DNA of 64,000 nt from DASRDR01 sp035550795 (GTDB taxonomy: Bacteria > Methylomirabilota > Methylomirabilia > Rokubacteriales > DASRDR01), in contig DASZOL010000008.1 in NCBI GenBank assembly GCA_035550795.1, positions 62,001 through 126,000 on the forward strand, read 5' to 3'. The notes beneath the pieces are model-generated. The model ran no database searches, had not been told where the DNA came from, and saw only the letters and a list, made by a program, of their open reading frames with translations. Made by a program: the position numbers and the translations under genes. Positions within the stretch are counted from its first letter, which is position 1. The number at the start of each line of letters is the position of its first letter. Of the stretch, positions 33,395 to 40,655 are shown piece after piece.

Positions 33395-33420
33395 GGGGGC
33401 TCCGAGGCCCCCTCTGGGGG
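33395..33420 (+). promoter_or_regulatory. competing hairpins in the glycosyltransferase leader
   Basis: GGGGG (33395-33399), CCCCC (33408-33412) and GGGGG (33416-33420) allow two mutually exclusive hairpins shortly after the predicted transcription start. A 68-codon frame (33437-33643, ATG behind ggggag) ends 4 bp before the glycosyltransferase start; it is Arg/Ser-rich and I do not count it as a gene. Confidence 0.3.
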
Positions 33421-33647
33421 ACCGAGGACGGGGAGCATGCTGACTAGTCTCCGGGTCAAGGGGTCGCGTCAGTCGGCCGGCTTTCGGCGCTCCGGCGCCA
33501 GCGGCGGGACCAGAAGCGGGCGACCCCGTCTTGCGCCTCTGCGCAGCGCCAGTCCGAGCGTGAGGTCAGGTCTCGCGGTGTCCAAGGCTACCGCACGCCC
33601 GCCTTTCCTGCGCGACGGGCACGGCGTCCCGGGTCCGGGGTAAGGCC

Positions 33648-34628
33648 GTGCGTGTCTCGGTGGTGATCCCCTGCCACAACGCCGCAGCCTTTCTCGACGA
33701 GACGCTCGCGTCCGTCCAGGCGCAGACGCGCGCCGCGGACGAGATCATCGTCGTGGACGACCGCTCCACCGACCGATCGGCCGCGATCGCCCGGGCGCGC
33801 GGCGCACTCGTCCTCAGCTCCCCGACGCCCGGCCAGTCGGCGGCGAGAAACGTCGGCTGCCGCCGGGCGACCGGCGAGCTGATCGCGTTCCTGGATGCGG
33901 ATGACCGCTGGCTCCCGCACCACCTCGAAGTGGTGGCGCCGCTCCTGGAAGCGCATCCGGACGCGGTGCTCGCGTTCGGCGGCTTGCAGCTCTTCGGGCT
34001 GATGACGGGACGGCACGCGTATCACCGGCTTCTGCCCAGCGGGGCGCCGGTGGACGCGCGGGTGCTGGCGGCGGCTTACTGCGTGGTCCCGCAGATGGCG
34101 GTGATCATCCGCCACGACGCGTACGCGGCGGTCGGCGGCTACGACGAGACGGTTCGCCACGCGGAGGACTTCGAGCTCTTCGCGCGCCTCTCCCGGCGGG
34201 GCCCGTTCGTCAGCGCCGACGCCATCACCGCGGAGTACCGCCAGCATCCGTCGCAGATCACGCGGGATCGCCGTCTGGAGGTGAGCCTCGCGACGGTGAG
34301 CGTACGGTACCGCAACTGGGTCGCGTTGCGGGGCGAGCTGCCCGCGGAACAGCTCCGGTACATCGAAGAGCAAGCGCGCCGGGAGTGGGACCGCTACCTA
34401 CGCGTCGAGTGGCGCGAGTGGAACCGCACCGGCCTCGACGCCCTGCTGGCCGCCGCGCCCCTCGTGCCGGGCAGCGCGGCGCTCGAGCGCCGCTGGCGCG
34501 TGCGAGCGCGGCTCGGCTGGCAGGCCTGGTGCGCGGTGCGGCCCGTCGGGCGCGCGCTCCACCTGCGGAGCATCTGGAACGCGACGGTCGGGCGCCGGGC
34601 GAGGCGGACGCCGCGCATCGTCGCGTGA
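33648..34628 (+). CDS. GT2-family glycosyltransferase, copy 1
   Basis: Inverting glycosyltransferase of the GT-A/GT2 type, 326 residues from GTG 33648. The nucleotide-sugar part is VSVVIPCHNAAAFLDETLASVQAQ, then IIVVDDRSTD. The metal-binding DxD-type motif is FLDADDRWLPHHLE. The acceptor half includes VGGYDETVRHAEDFELFARLSRRG, with an ED acid pair acting as base in this family. A basic helical C-terminal tail (WNRTGLD... RARLGWQAW) has no transmembrane helix. It is one of a tandem pair with the next gene, probably decorating a surface glycan, but no other glycan genes are nearby. Confidence 0.9.
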   Translation: MRVSVVIPCHNAAAFLDETLASVQAQTRAADEIIVVDDRSTDRSAAIARARGALVLSSPTPGQSAARNVGCRRATGELIAFLDADDRWLPHHLEVVAPLLEAHPDAVLAFGGLQLFGLMTGRHAYHRLLPSGAPVDARVLAAAYCVVPQMAVIIRHDAYAAVGGYDETVRHAEDFELFARLSRRGPFVSADAITAEYRQHPSQITRDRRLEVSLATVSVRYRNWVALRGELPAEQLRYIEEQARREWDRYLRVEWREWNRTGLDALLAAAPLVPGSAALERRWRVRARLGWQAWCAVRPVGRALHLRSIWNATVGRRARRTPRIVA

Positions 34629-34715
34629 CGCGCGCGCTCGCCAAGCGGCGTCTTCGGCGGGCGCGATCTCGGTGGGCCGGACAGGGAACGCGCTGACGAC
34701 GGCGCGTACGAGCCC

Positions 34716-35696
34716 GTGCGCATCTCGGTCGTGATCCCGTGCCACAACGCCGCGGCCTTTCTCGACGAGACGCTCGCGTCCGTCCAGGCGCAGACGCGCG
34801 CCGCGGACGAGGTCATCGTCGTCGACGACCGCTCCACCGACGGGTCGGCCGAGATCGCCCGGGCGCGGGGCGCGACCGTCATCGAGGCCCCGCCGCCCGG
34901 CCGAGCGGCGGCGGCGAGGAACGCGGGCTGGCGCCACTCCCGCGGCGAGCTGATCGCGTTCGTGGACGCGGACGACCGCTGGCTCCCGCACCACCTCGAA
35001 ATCGTCGCACGGCTCCTGGAAGCGCATCCGGACGCGGTACTCGCGTTCGGCAGGCTCCAGCTCTTCGGGCTGGAGACAGGACCGTACGTGGGGCACCACC
35101 TGCCCGGCGGCGGGCCGGTGGACGCGCGGGTGCCGGCGGCGATCCATTGCGCCGGGCCGCAGACGGCGGTGATCATCCGCCGCGACGCGCTCGAGGCGGT
35201 CGGCGGCTACGACGAGACGCTTCGGTACGCCGAGGACTTCGAGCTCTTCGCGCGCCTCTCCCGGCGCGGCACGTTCATCAGCGCCGATGCCGCCACCTGC
35301 GAGTACCGTCAGCACAGCGCCCAGGCCACGCACGAGCGCCTCCTGGACGTGCTCCTCGACACGATGGAGGTGCGCCATCGCAACTGGGCCGCGCTGCGCG
35401 GCGAGCTGCCCGCACAGCAGCTCCGGCAGATCGAGGAGCAAGCGCGCGCGGTGTGGGAGCTGAACCTTCGCTCGCAGTGGCGCGACGGGCACCGCTCGGG
35501 ATTCGACAGGATGCTGGCGTGCGCGCCGCTCGTGCCCGGCGGCGAGGCGATCGCGCGCCGATGGCGCAGGCGCAGGCGCCTCGGCTGGCACGCCTGGTAC
35601 GCGGTGCTGCGGACCGGACGCGCGCTCCGTCTGCGCCGCCTCTGGAACGCCACGCTCGGGCGCGGCGCGGCGCGCGCGACGGGCAGCGCCGCCTGA
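34716..35696 (+). CDS. GT2-family glycosyltransferase, copy 2
   Basis: Second glycosyltransferase of the pair, exactly as long as the first (326 residues), starting at GTG 34716. The sequence aligns with copy 1 over the whole length without obvious large gaps. The first 35 residues are almost the same, including IPCHNAAAFLDETLASVQAQ. The motifs DDRSTDGSA, FVDADDRWLPHHLE and GGYDETLRYAEDFELFARLSRRG are kept. The greatest divergence is in the acceptor half and the C-terminal tail (RSGFDRMLACAPLVPGGEAI). That pattern suggests the same donor but a different acceptor. The 87-bp gap between the copies has no recognisable promoter. Confidence 0.9.
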   Translation: MRISVVIPCHNAAAFLDETLASVQAQTRAADEVIVVDDRSTDGSAEIARARGATVIEAPPPGRAAAARNAGWRHSRGELIAFVDADDRWLPHHLEIVARLLEAHPDAVLAFGRLQLFGLETGPYVGHHLPGGGPVDARVPAAIHCAGPQTAVIIRRDALEAVGGYDETLRYAEDFELFARLSRRGTFISADAATCEYRQHSAQATHERLLDVLLDTMEVRHRNWAALRGELPAQQLRQIEEQARAVWELNLRSQWRDGHRSGFDRMLACAPLVPGGEAIARRWRRRRRLGWHAWYAVLRTGRALRLRRLWNATLGRGAARATGSAA

Positions 35697-35771
35697 GGCG
35701 GCTCGCTCGCCGGGCGGCGCGCCCCGGGAGACGCCTCCGGAGCGTCGTCAGGCTCGCCGGCCGTGGCCGCG

Positions 35772-38480
35772 CTACCGCGGAGCCTCGGCCTGCAGCCGCC
35801 GCAGCGCCTCCTCCAGCTGCTTCAGCTCTTCCCCGAAGCCCGTGAAGTCGCCGCGGCCGAACCGCTCGCGGGCGCGGTTGAAGTGCTCGAGCGCCTCGGC
35901 CGCCGCCCGGGTCGGTACACCGGGGGCCGACACGGCCGGGCCGCCCGCCGCGGGCGCGGGCTCGGCGCCCGCCGGGCGCGCGCCGAAGAGCTGCTGGAGC
36001 GCGGCTTCCAGCGTCTCGTCCATGGCGATCCGGTTCCCGTACGCGGTGATCACGCGCTTCAGCTCGGGCAGACGGCCGCGCTGCGCCGCCAGGTAGAGCG
36101 GCTGGACGTAGAGCAGCGACTCCTCGATGGGAATGGCCAGGAGGCCGCCCCGGATCACCTGCGAGCCGGCCTGGCTCCAGAGGGAGAGCTGCTGCGAGAT
36201 GAACGCGTCCTGGTCGATGCGAGCCTCGACCTGCCGGGGGCCGAAGACCAGCTTGCCCTTCGGGAACTCGTAGAGGACGAGCTTGCCGTAGTGGGGCGGA
36301 TCCGAGCGCGCCGCCAGCCAGGCGATCATGTTGTCACGGCGAACCGGCGTGAACGGCAGGAGCAGGATGAACTCCTCGCGCCTCTCGGCGGGGAGCCGCA
36401 TGATCGTGTAGTAGGGCTCCATCTCCGCGTCCCGACCCTCGGTCTTCCGGATCGGGACCGTCCACAGGTCCTCCTTGTTGTAGAAGACCTGTGGATCCAG
36501 CATGTGGTACTGCGCGTACATGCGGGCCTGGATGCCGAAGAGGTCCTGCGGGTAGCGGATGTGGGCGCGCAGGTCCTCCGGCATCGCCGAGAAGGGCCGG
36601 AACAGCCCGGGGAACGCGCGCGCGTAGGCGGCGACCATTGGCTCGTCCGGCTCGACGACGTAGAGGTTCACCGTGCCGTCGTAGGCGTCCACGCTCACCT
36701 TCACCGGGTTGCGGATGTAATTCCCGACCCCCGCGGTCGGCTGGGAATATGGGAAGTGGCTCGTCGTGGTGTAGGCATCCACGAGCCAGACGATCCGCCC
36801 GCCGGCGGTCACGACCGGGTACGGGTCGCGGTCGACGCGCAGGAACGGCGCGATCTTCTGGACGCGCTCGGCGACCTGCCGGTGGTACAGGATGCGGCTC
36901 TCCGGCGTGAAGTCGTCGGAGAGGAGGATCTTGACCTCCGCGAACCGGGCCGCGAAGACGATGCGGCGCCACAGCGAGCCGATGCCCACGCCGCCTGTGC
37001 CGGCGTACGTCGTATACACGTTCTGGTCGCCTTGGGGGTAGTTCAGCTCGGGGGCGCGCATCTTGACGAGCACGTACGCGTTGGCCACCTCGCCGAAGTA
37101 CACCTCCGGCCGCGTGACCTCGAGCGAGCCGGTGGAAACCGGTGGGATGTCCTTGATGAAGAACTCCGGGAGCCCCTCCCGCGTCACCCGGTTGACCGGT
37201 CCCACCACCGCGCCATACCCGTGCGTGTACACGAGGTGCTCGTTGATCCAGATGCGGCTCGGCAGGTGGGCATGCGAGAGCTCCCGGACCGACAGCATCA
37301 GCTGCCGGGACTCCCCGTCCAGCGTGTACCGGTCGTTGTCCACGTCGACGAACTTGTAGTACGTCCGGATCTCCTGGAGCTGGCCGTACGAGTCAAGTGC
37401 GGGCCGGTGCTCCCACAAGCGGATGTTCTTGATGGTGGTGTCGTTCTTCCGCAGCACGGCCGCGGTGAGGTTCTCCTCGGCCGGGAACGGCCGGGACTCG
37501 ATCCGGTCGAGCCCGTAGGCGCGGTTGGTCGCGGCGATCGTCCGCTCGATGAAGGGCCGCTCGGCCACGATCTCGTTGGGCGCCACCCGGAGCCGCTGGA
37601 CGACGGCCGGATAGGCGGCCAGGCCGAGCAGTCCTCCTCCGATCCAGAGGGCGAGTCCGACGAACGCGAAGCGCAGGCCCGGCCGTGTCATCTGGAACAG
37701 GCACAGGACGGCGGCGAGACCGGCCAGGCCGATCATGGCGTAGAGAGCCGGCAGCCTGGCGTTGACGTCCGCGTAGCTCGCCCCGAACGAGGCCCCGCCC
37801 GCGGAGAAGAGGAGCCCGAAGGCCTCGAGCGAGTATCCCCAGGCCTTGACGAGGAGGAACGCGGCCCCCAGGCCCAGCAGGTGGCCCTTCGCCCACGGCG
37901 AGATGACCAGCCCGGTCGCTGCCAGCCGGATGCCCCGGGACAGGACGTACACGGCAGCGACGGCGGCCAGGGTCACCGACAGCACCAGGGTCAGGAACTG
38001 CAGCACCCCGAGCAGGATCGGGTACGTGAAGACGTAGAACCCGACGTCGCGCCCGAACAGGGGGTCGGCCATGCCGAAGGTGCCGGCGTGCCAGTACCGG
38101 ATCACCGTCTCCCAGTGCGCCGTCCCCTGCCCGCTCAGCAGGAACGCGATCACGAGGGCGGCCGGCAAGCGGAATTTCCGGTAGAGCGGCTCCGCGATAG
38201 CCCAGCTCGGCAGCTGAGGTAGGTCCTCCTCGCCCGCCAGCTCGAGGTGCGGTCCGTGCCCCCGGCGGGTCGCCAGCAGGTTCAGGTACAGCACCAGGAA
38301 CACGACGAGCCCGGCTCCCAGGCCCAGCACGACCTTCGCGGACACGATCTTCGAGAAGACACCGGGGTAGCCGAGCTCGTGGAACCAGAGCCAGTCCGTG
38401 TACAGCTCGACCAGCTGCCGGCCGAGCGGCAGCACCAGGAACAGGACGACCATCACGCCGAGTACGCCTAGCCTTGCCAT
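35772..38480 (-). CDS. UPF0182 family membrane protein
   Basis: Protein of 902 residues from ATG 38478-38480, a UPF0182 (COG1615) family member of unknown function. About seven predicted helices lie in the first 330 residues. They start with VVLFLVLPLGRQLVELYTDWLWFHELGY, a hallmark of the family, and include GFYVFTYPILLGVLQFL. A large extracytoplasmic domain follows: RPFIERTIAATNRAYGLDRI, NIRLWEHRPAL, LVYTHGYG, and PTAGVGNYIRNPVKVSVDAYDG. The C-terminus is an acidic helical tail. It is single and separate from its neighbours by direction and spacing. Homologues are widespread in Actinobacteria, Cyanobacteria and deep-branching phyla. Confidence 0.94.
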   Translation of the reverse strand: MARLGVLGVMVVLFLVLPLGRQLVELYTDWLWFHELGYPGVFSKIVSAKVVLGLGAGLVVFLVLYLNLLATRRGHGPHLELAGEEDLPQLPSWAIAEPLYRKFRLPAALVIAFLLSGQGTAHWETVIRYWHAGTFGMADPLFGRDVGFYVFTYPILLGVLQFLTLVLSVTLAAVAAVYVLSRGIRLAATGLVISPWAKGHLLGLGAAFLLVKAWGYSLEAFGLLFSAGGASFGASYADVNARLPALYAMIGLAGLAAVLCLFQMTRPGLRFAFVGLALWIGGGLLGLAAYPAVVQRLRVAPNEIVAERPFIERTIAATNRAYGLDRIESRPFPAEENLTAAVLRKNDTTIKNIRLWEHRPALDSYGQLQEIRTYYKFVDVDNDRYTLDGESRQLMLSVRELSHAHLPSRIWINEHLVYTHGYGAVVGPVNRVTREGLPEFFIKDIPPVSTGSLEVTRPEVYFGEVANAYVLVKMRAPELNYPQGDQNVYTTYAGTGGVGIGSLWRRIVFAARFAEVKILLSDDFTPESRILYHRQVAERVQKIAPFLRVDRDPYPVVTAGGRIVWLVDAYTTTSHFPYSQPTAGVGNYIRNPVKVSVDAYDGTVNLYVVEPDEPMVAAYARAFPGLFRPFSAMPEDLRAHIRYPQDLFGIQARMYAQYHMLDPQVFYNKEDLWTVPIRKTEGRDAEMEPYYTIMRLPAERREEFILLLPFTPVRRDNMIAWLAARSDPPHYGKLVLYEFPKGKLVFGPRQVEARIDQDAFISQQLSLWSQAGSQVIRGGLLAIPIEESLLYVQPLYLAAQRGRLPELKRVITAYGNRIAMDETLEAALQQLFGARPAGAEPAPAAGGPAVSAPGVPTRAAAEALEHFNRARERFGRGDFTGFGEELKQLEEALRRLQAEAPR

Positions 38481-38607
38481 GCTCCCCTTTCGTCTTCTCG
38501 GATGGGACGGCCCGATGGATCGACCGCGAACGCTGCCGGCCGCCGATGGGCCGCCAGGAGACCGGCCGGATCAGGCGCCCGGACGATTGCCGGACGGCGT
38601 GGGAACG

Positions 38608-38964
38608 CTAGGGAACCGGCGGACCTCGGGGGGGACCCGGTGAGCGGACAGGTCCGACGACGTCGCTGCGTCCGTCGGTGGCGGTCAAGCAGCCAGGCGC
38701 CCCGGACGCGAAAACGCCGGGCATGCAGGCCGGCGGAAGCGCAGGCGCGTGCGGGCGCGGGACCGGCCGCTGGTCGGCCACGACGTCCTGCTGAGCCTGG
38801 CGATGCCGTGCGAACACGACGCCGAGAGTCCGGTCGAGGCCGCCTCCCAGCGCCGGGCTGGGCATCGCGGGGGCGAGCGGAGCGAAATAGATGATGAGGC
38901 CCAGTGCGGCGCCCACCCAGGATACTGCCGGCAGACGGCGACCGCGCGGGAGGGCCGGGATCAT
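38608..38964 (-). CDS. possible small membrane-associated hypothetical protein
   Basis: A 119-residue frame with ATG at 38962-38964, directly behind a good promoter. The N-terminus has one hydrophobic segment (VSWVGAALGLIIYFAPLAPA, about residues 14-33); the rest is Pro/Ala/Arg-rich and low in information. No family is recognised. I keep it as a weak call because the promoter points straight at it and the initiation would be leaderless. The composition of the C-terminal half looks like chance GC-rich coding. Apart from this frame the 558-bp gap 38481-39038 holds nothing I can identify. Confidence 0.3.
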   Translation of the reverse strand: MIPALPRGRRLPAVSWVGAALGLIIYFAPLAPAMPSPALGGGLDRTLGVVFARHRQAQQDVVADQRPVPRPHAPALPPACMPGVFASGAPGCLTATDGRSDVVGPVRSPGPPRGPPVP

Positions 38965-38970
38965 GCCCCG

Positions 38971-38999
38971 AGAGTAGCAATCCTCATCGGGGTTGACAA
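38971..38999 (-). promoter_or_regulatory. promoter in the 38.5-39.0 kb gap
   Basis: On the minus strand: -35 TTGTCA (38994-38999), 17-bp spacer, extended -10 TGC-TACTCT (hexamer 38971-38976). The first ATG lies only 6 nt beyond the hexamer. Confidence 0.5.
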
Positions 39000-39038
39000 T
39001 CCGCACGGGCGGGCGGCTCGGCGCCCTACTCGCCGCCG

Positions 39039-39797
39039 CTACCGGTCGAGGAACAGGCCGCCGCTCAGGTTCAGGTTCGCCCCGGTGACGTAGCTGGCCT
39101 CCTCGGAGGCCAGGAAGACCACGCAGGCCGCGACCTCGTCCGGGGTGCCCTCGCGACCGAGGGGGATGCGCAGGTCAGGGAGCGTCGCCCCGGCGGCGCC
39201 GCCCATGTCCGTCGTGATGAGCCCGGGCGCGACCGCGTTGACGCGGATCCGGTGCGGCGCCAGCTCCTTCGCCAGGGACCGCGTGATCGACACGAGACCC
39301 GCCTTCGACGCGGCGTAGTGGGCGCACGGGTTGATCCCGCCGCTCCACGCCGCGTCCGATGCCACGTTGACGATCGCGCCGCCCTCACCGCGCTCCCGCA
39401 TCGCCCGCGCGGCGGCCTGGGCGCAGAAGAACGCGCCCTTCAGGTTGACGTCGAGCACTTGGTCCCAGTCCCGCTCCTCCAGCTCGAGGGCGGGACGCCG
39501 CTCGAAGACGCCGGCGTTGTTGACCAGGACGTCGACGCGCCCGAACGCCGCCACCGCCGCGCGCACCAGCTCCCGGGCCTCGGCCACCCGGCCCAGGTCG
39601 GCCGCGTGCCACACCGCCCGGGCGCCGAGGGCCGCGATCTCCGCGAGCACGGCGCGGCCCGCCGCTTCGTCCCGGCCGCTCACGACGACGGCCGCGCCCT
39701 CGCGGGCGCACGCGAGCGCGATCGCCCGCCCGATCCCCCGCGTGGCCCCCGTCACGACGACCGCGCGACCGGCCAGCCGCGGCTGCGCCGCGCCCAT
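39039..39797 (-). CDS. SDR-family oxidoreductase
   Basis: Classical short-chain dehydrogenase/reductase, 252 residues from ATG 39795-39797. Cofactor motif TGATRGIG near residue 17, NNAG in DVLVNNAGVFER, catalytic Ser in NVASDAAWSGG, and the YAASK pair. Lacking an acidic residue right after strand 2 (VVVSGRDEAAG), it probably prefers NADPH because of the Arg. The 3-oxoacyl-ACP reductase (FabG)-like wording continues in RVNAVAPGLITTDM and VTGANLNLSGGLF. The real substrate is unknown. The start overlaps the stop of the DUF3047 gene (TGATG), so translation is coupled. Confidence 0.9.
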   Translation of the reverse strand: MGAAQPRLAGRAVVVTGATRGIGRAIALACAREGAAVVVSGRDEAAGRAVLAEIAALGARAVWHAADLGRVAEARELVRAAVAAFGRVDVLVNNAGVFERRPALELEERDWDQVLDVNLKGAFFCAQAAARAMRERGEGGAIVNVASDAAWSGGINPCAHYAASKAGLVSITRSLAKELAPHRIRVNAVAPGLITTDMGGAAGATLPDLRIPLGREGTPDEVAACVVFLASEEASYVTGANLNLSGGLFLDR

Positions 39798-40477
39798 CAC
39801 GACTTGCGGAAGGCGATCCGCCCCATGAACGACTCCGCGGTGCCCTTGACGTCGTCCGAGTCGATGCCGAACGACACGCCGCCGGGGTCCTCGGGCTCCG
39901 CGCCGTAGATCTGCTTGTAGTCCGCCCGCACGTCCCGCCGCTCGGTGACCCACTTCCCCAGGTCCGACGGACCCGAGCGGACGACCACGTAGGTCACCGT
40001 TCCCGTCTTCTCGCTCCTGAAGACGGATCCGACCGGCGCGGTCGAGTCCCAGATGTAGCCGATGATCTGCGAGCGCACCGCGCCCGGGAACCGAGGCCAG
40101 ACGACGTAGAGCTGGGCCGCCTCGTCGTCGGTCGCCGCGTGACGCGCGTCGGCCCCCGTGGGCAGGGCGGTCACCTTCCAGGTCCACTCGAGGAGTGGAG
40201 TCTCGGCGAGGCGGACCTTCCCCCGGATGTCCTTGTTGACGTTCGAGCTGTCCCGGTTGCTCCTGAGCTGGACCGCGCGCTGTCCGTCCTGCTCAACGAC
40301 GGTGAAGTCATACGTCGGGCTCCCCCAGTCCTGCTTCTGCCAGCCCGGCGGGATGCCCTTGTGCCCCACGGGAGCACTCGCCCAGTCCTCGATGACGACG
40401 ACGTCCGCCGCGAGGGCCATGGCCGCGACCAGTGCGCCCCCCAGCGCGATGCCCCGGATCCCGAGTCCGCTCCTCAT
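39797..40477 (-). CDS. DUF3047 domain protein, exported
   Basis: Protein of 226 residues from ATG 40475-40477 with an N-terminal signal or anchor helix (about residues 6-24, GIRGIALGGALVAAMALAA). The mature region matches DUF3047: IPPGWQKQDWGSPTYDFTVVEQDGQRAVQLRS, ETPLLEWTWKVTALPTGADAR, DEAAQLYVVWPRFPG and SQIIGYIWDSTAPVGSVFRS. The fold is probably a beta-sandwich carbohydrate- or ligand-binding domain in the periplasm; no enzyme activity is established for the family. It is coupled to the SDR gene downstream, an association I cannot interpret. Confidence 0.85.
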   Translation of the reverse strand: MRSGLGIRGIALGGALVAAMALAADVVVIEDWASAPVGHKGIPPGWQKQDWGSPTYDFTVVEQDGQRAVQLRSNRDSSNVNKDIRGKVRLAETPLLEWTWKVTALPTGADARHAATDDEAAQLYVVWPRFPGAVRSQIIGYIWDSTAPVGSVFRSEKTGTVTYVVVRSGPSDLGKWVTERRDVRADYKQIYGAEPEDPGGVSFGIDSDDVKGTAESFMGRIAFRKS

Positions 40478-40655
40478 GCGCCCTGCCTCCGCTCGCGTGA
40501 TTGCATCGGCATGTCGCCGGAGCGTCCGCTGCGGCGAAGCTCGACGTCCCGGTTCAGCATACCGGACGTACGGCCGGGAGGGGTGGGCGCTAGGACGTCG
40601 GCGCGGTGCAATGACCGGAGCGCCGGACGACCGGCAGCTCCCGCGCGAAGACGAG

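Noticed and set aside
33437..33643. A 68-codon frame with a ribosome-site-like sequence before the glycosyltransferase
   Set aside because: Arg/Ser/Gly-rich and without any conserved feature; mentioned only as part of a possible leader.
35763..38222. An 819-codon open frame on the plus strand
   Set aside because: Shadow of the UPF0182 gene on the other strand.
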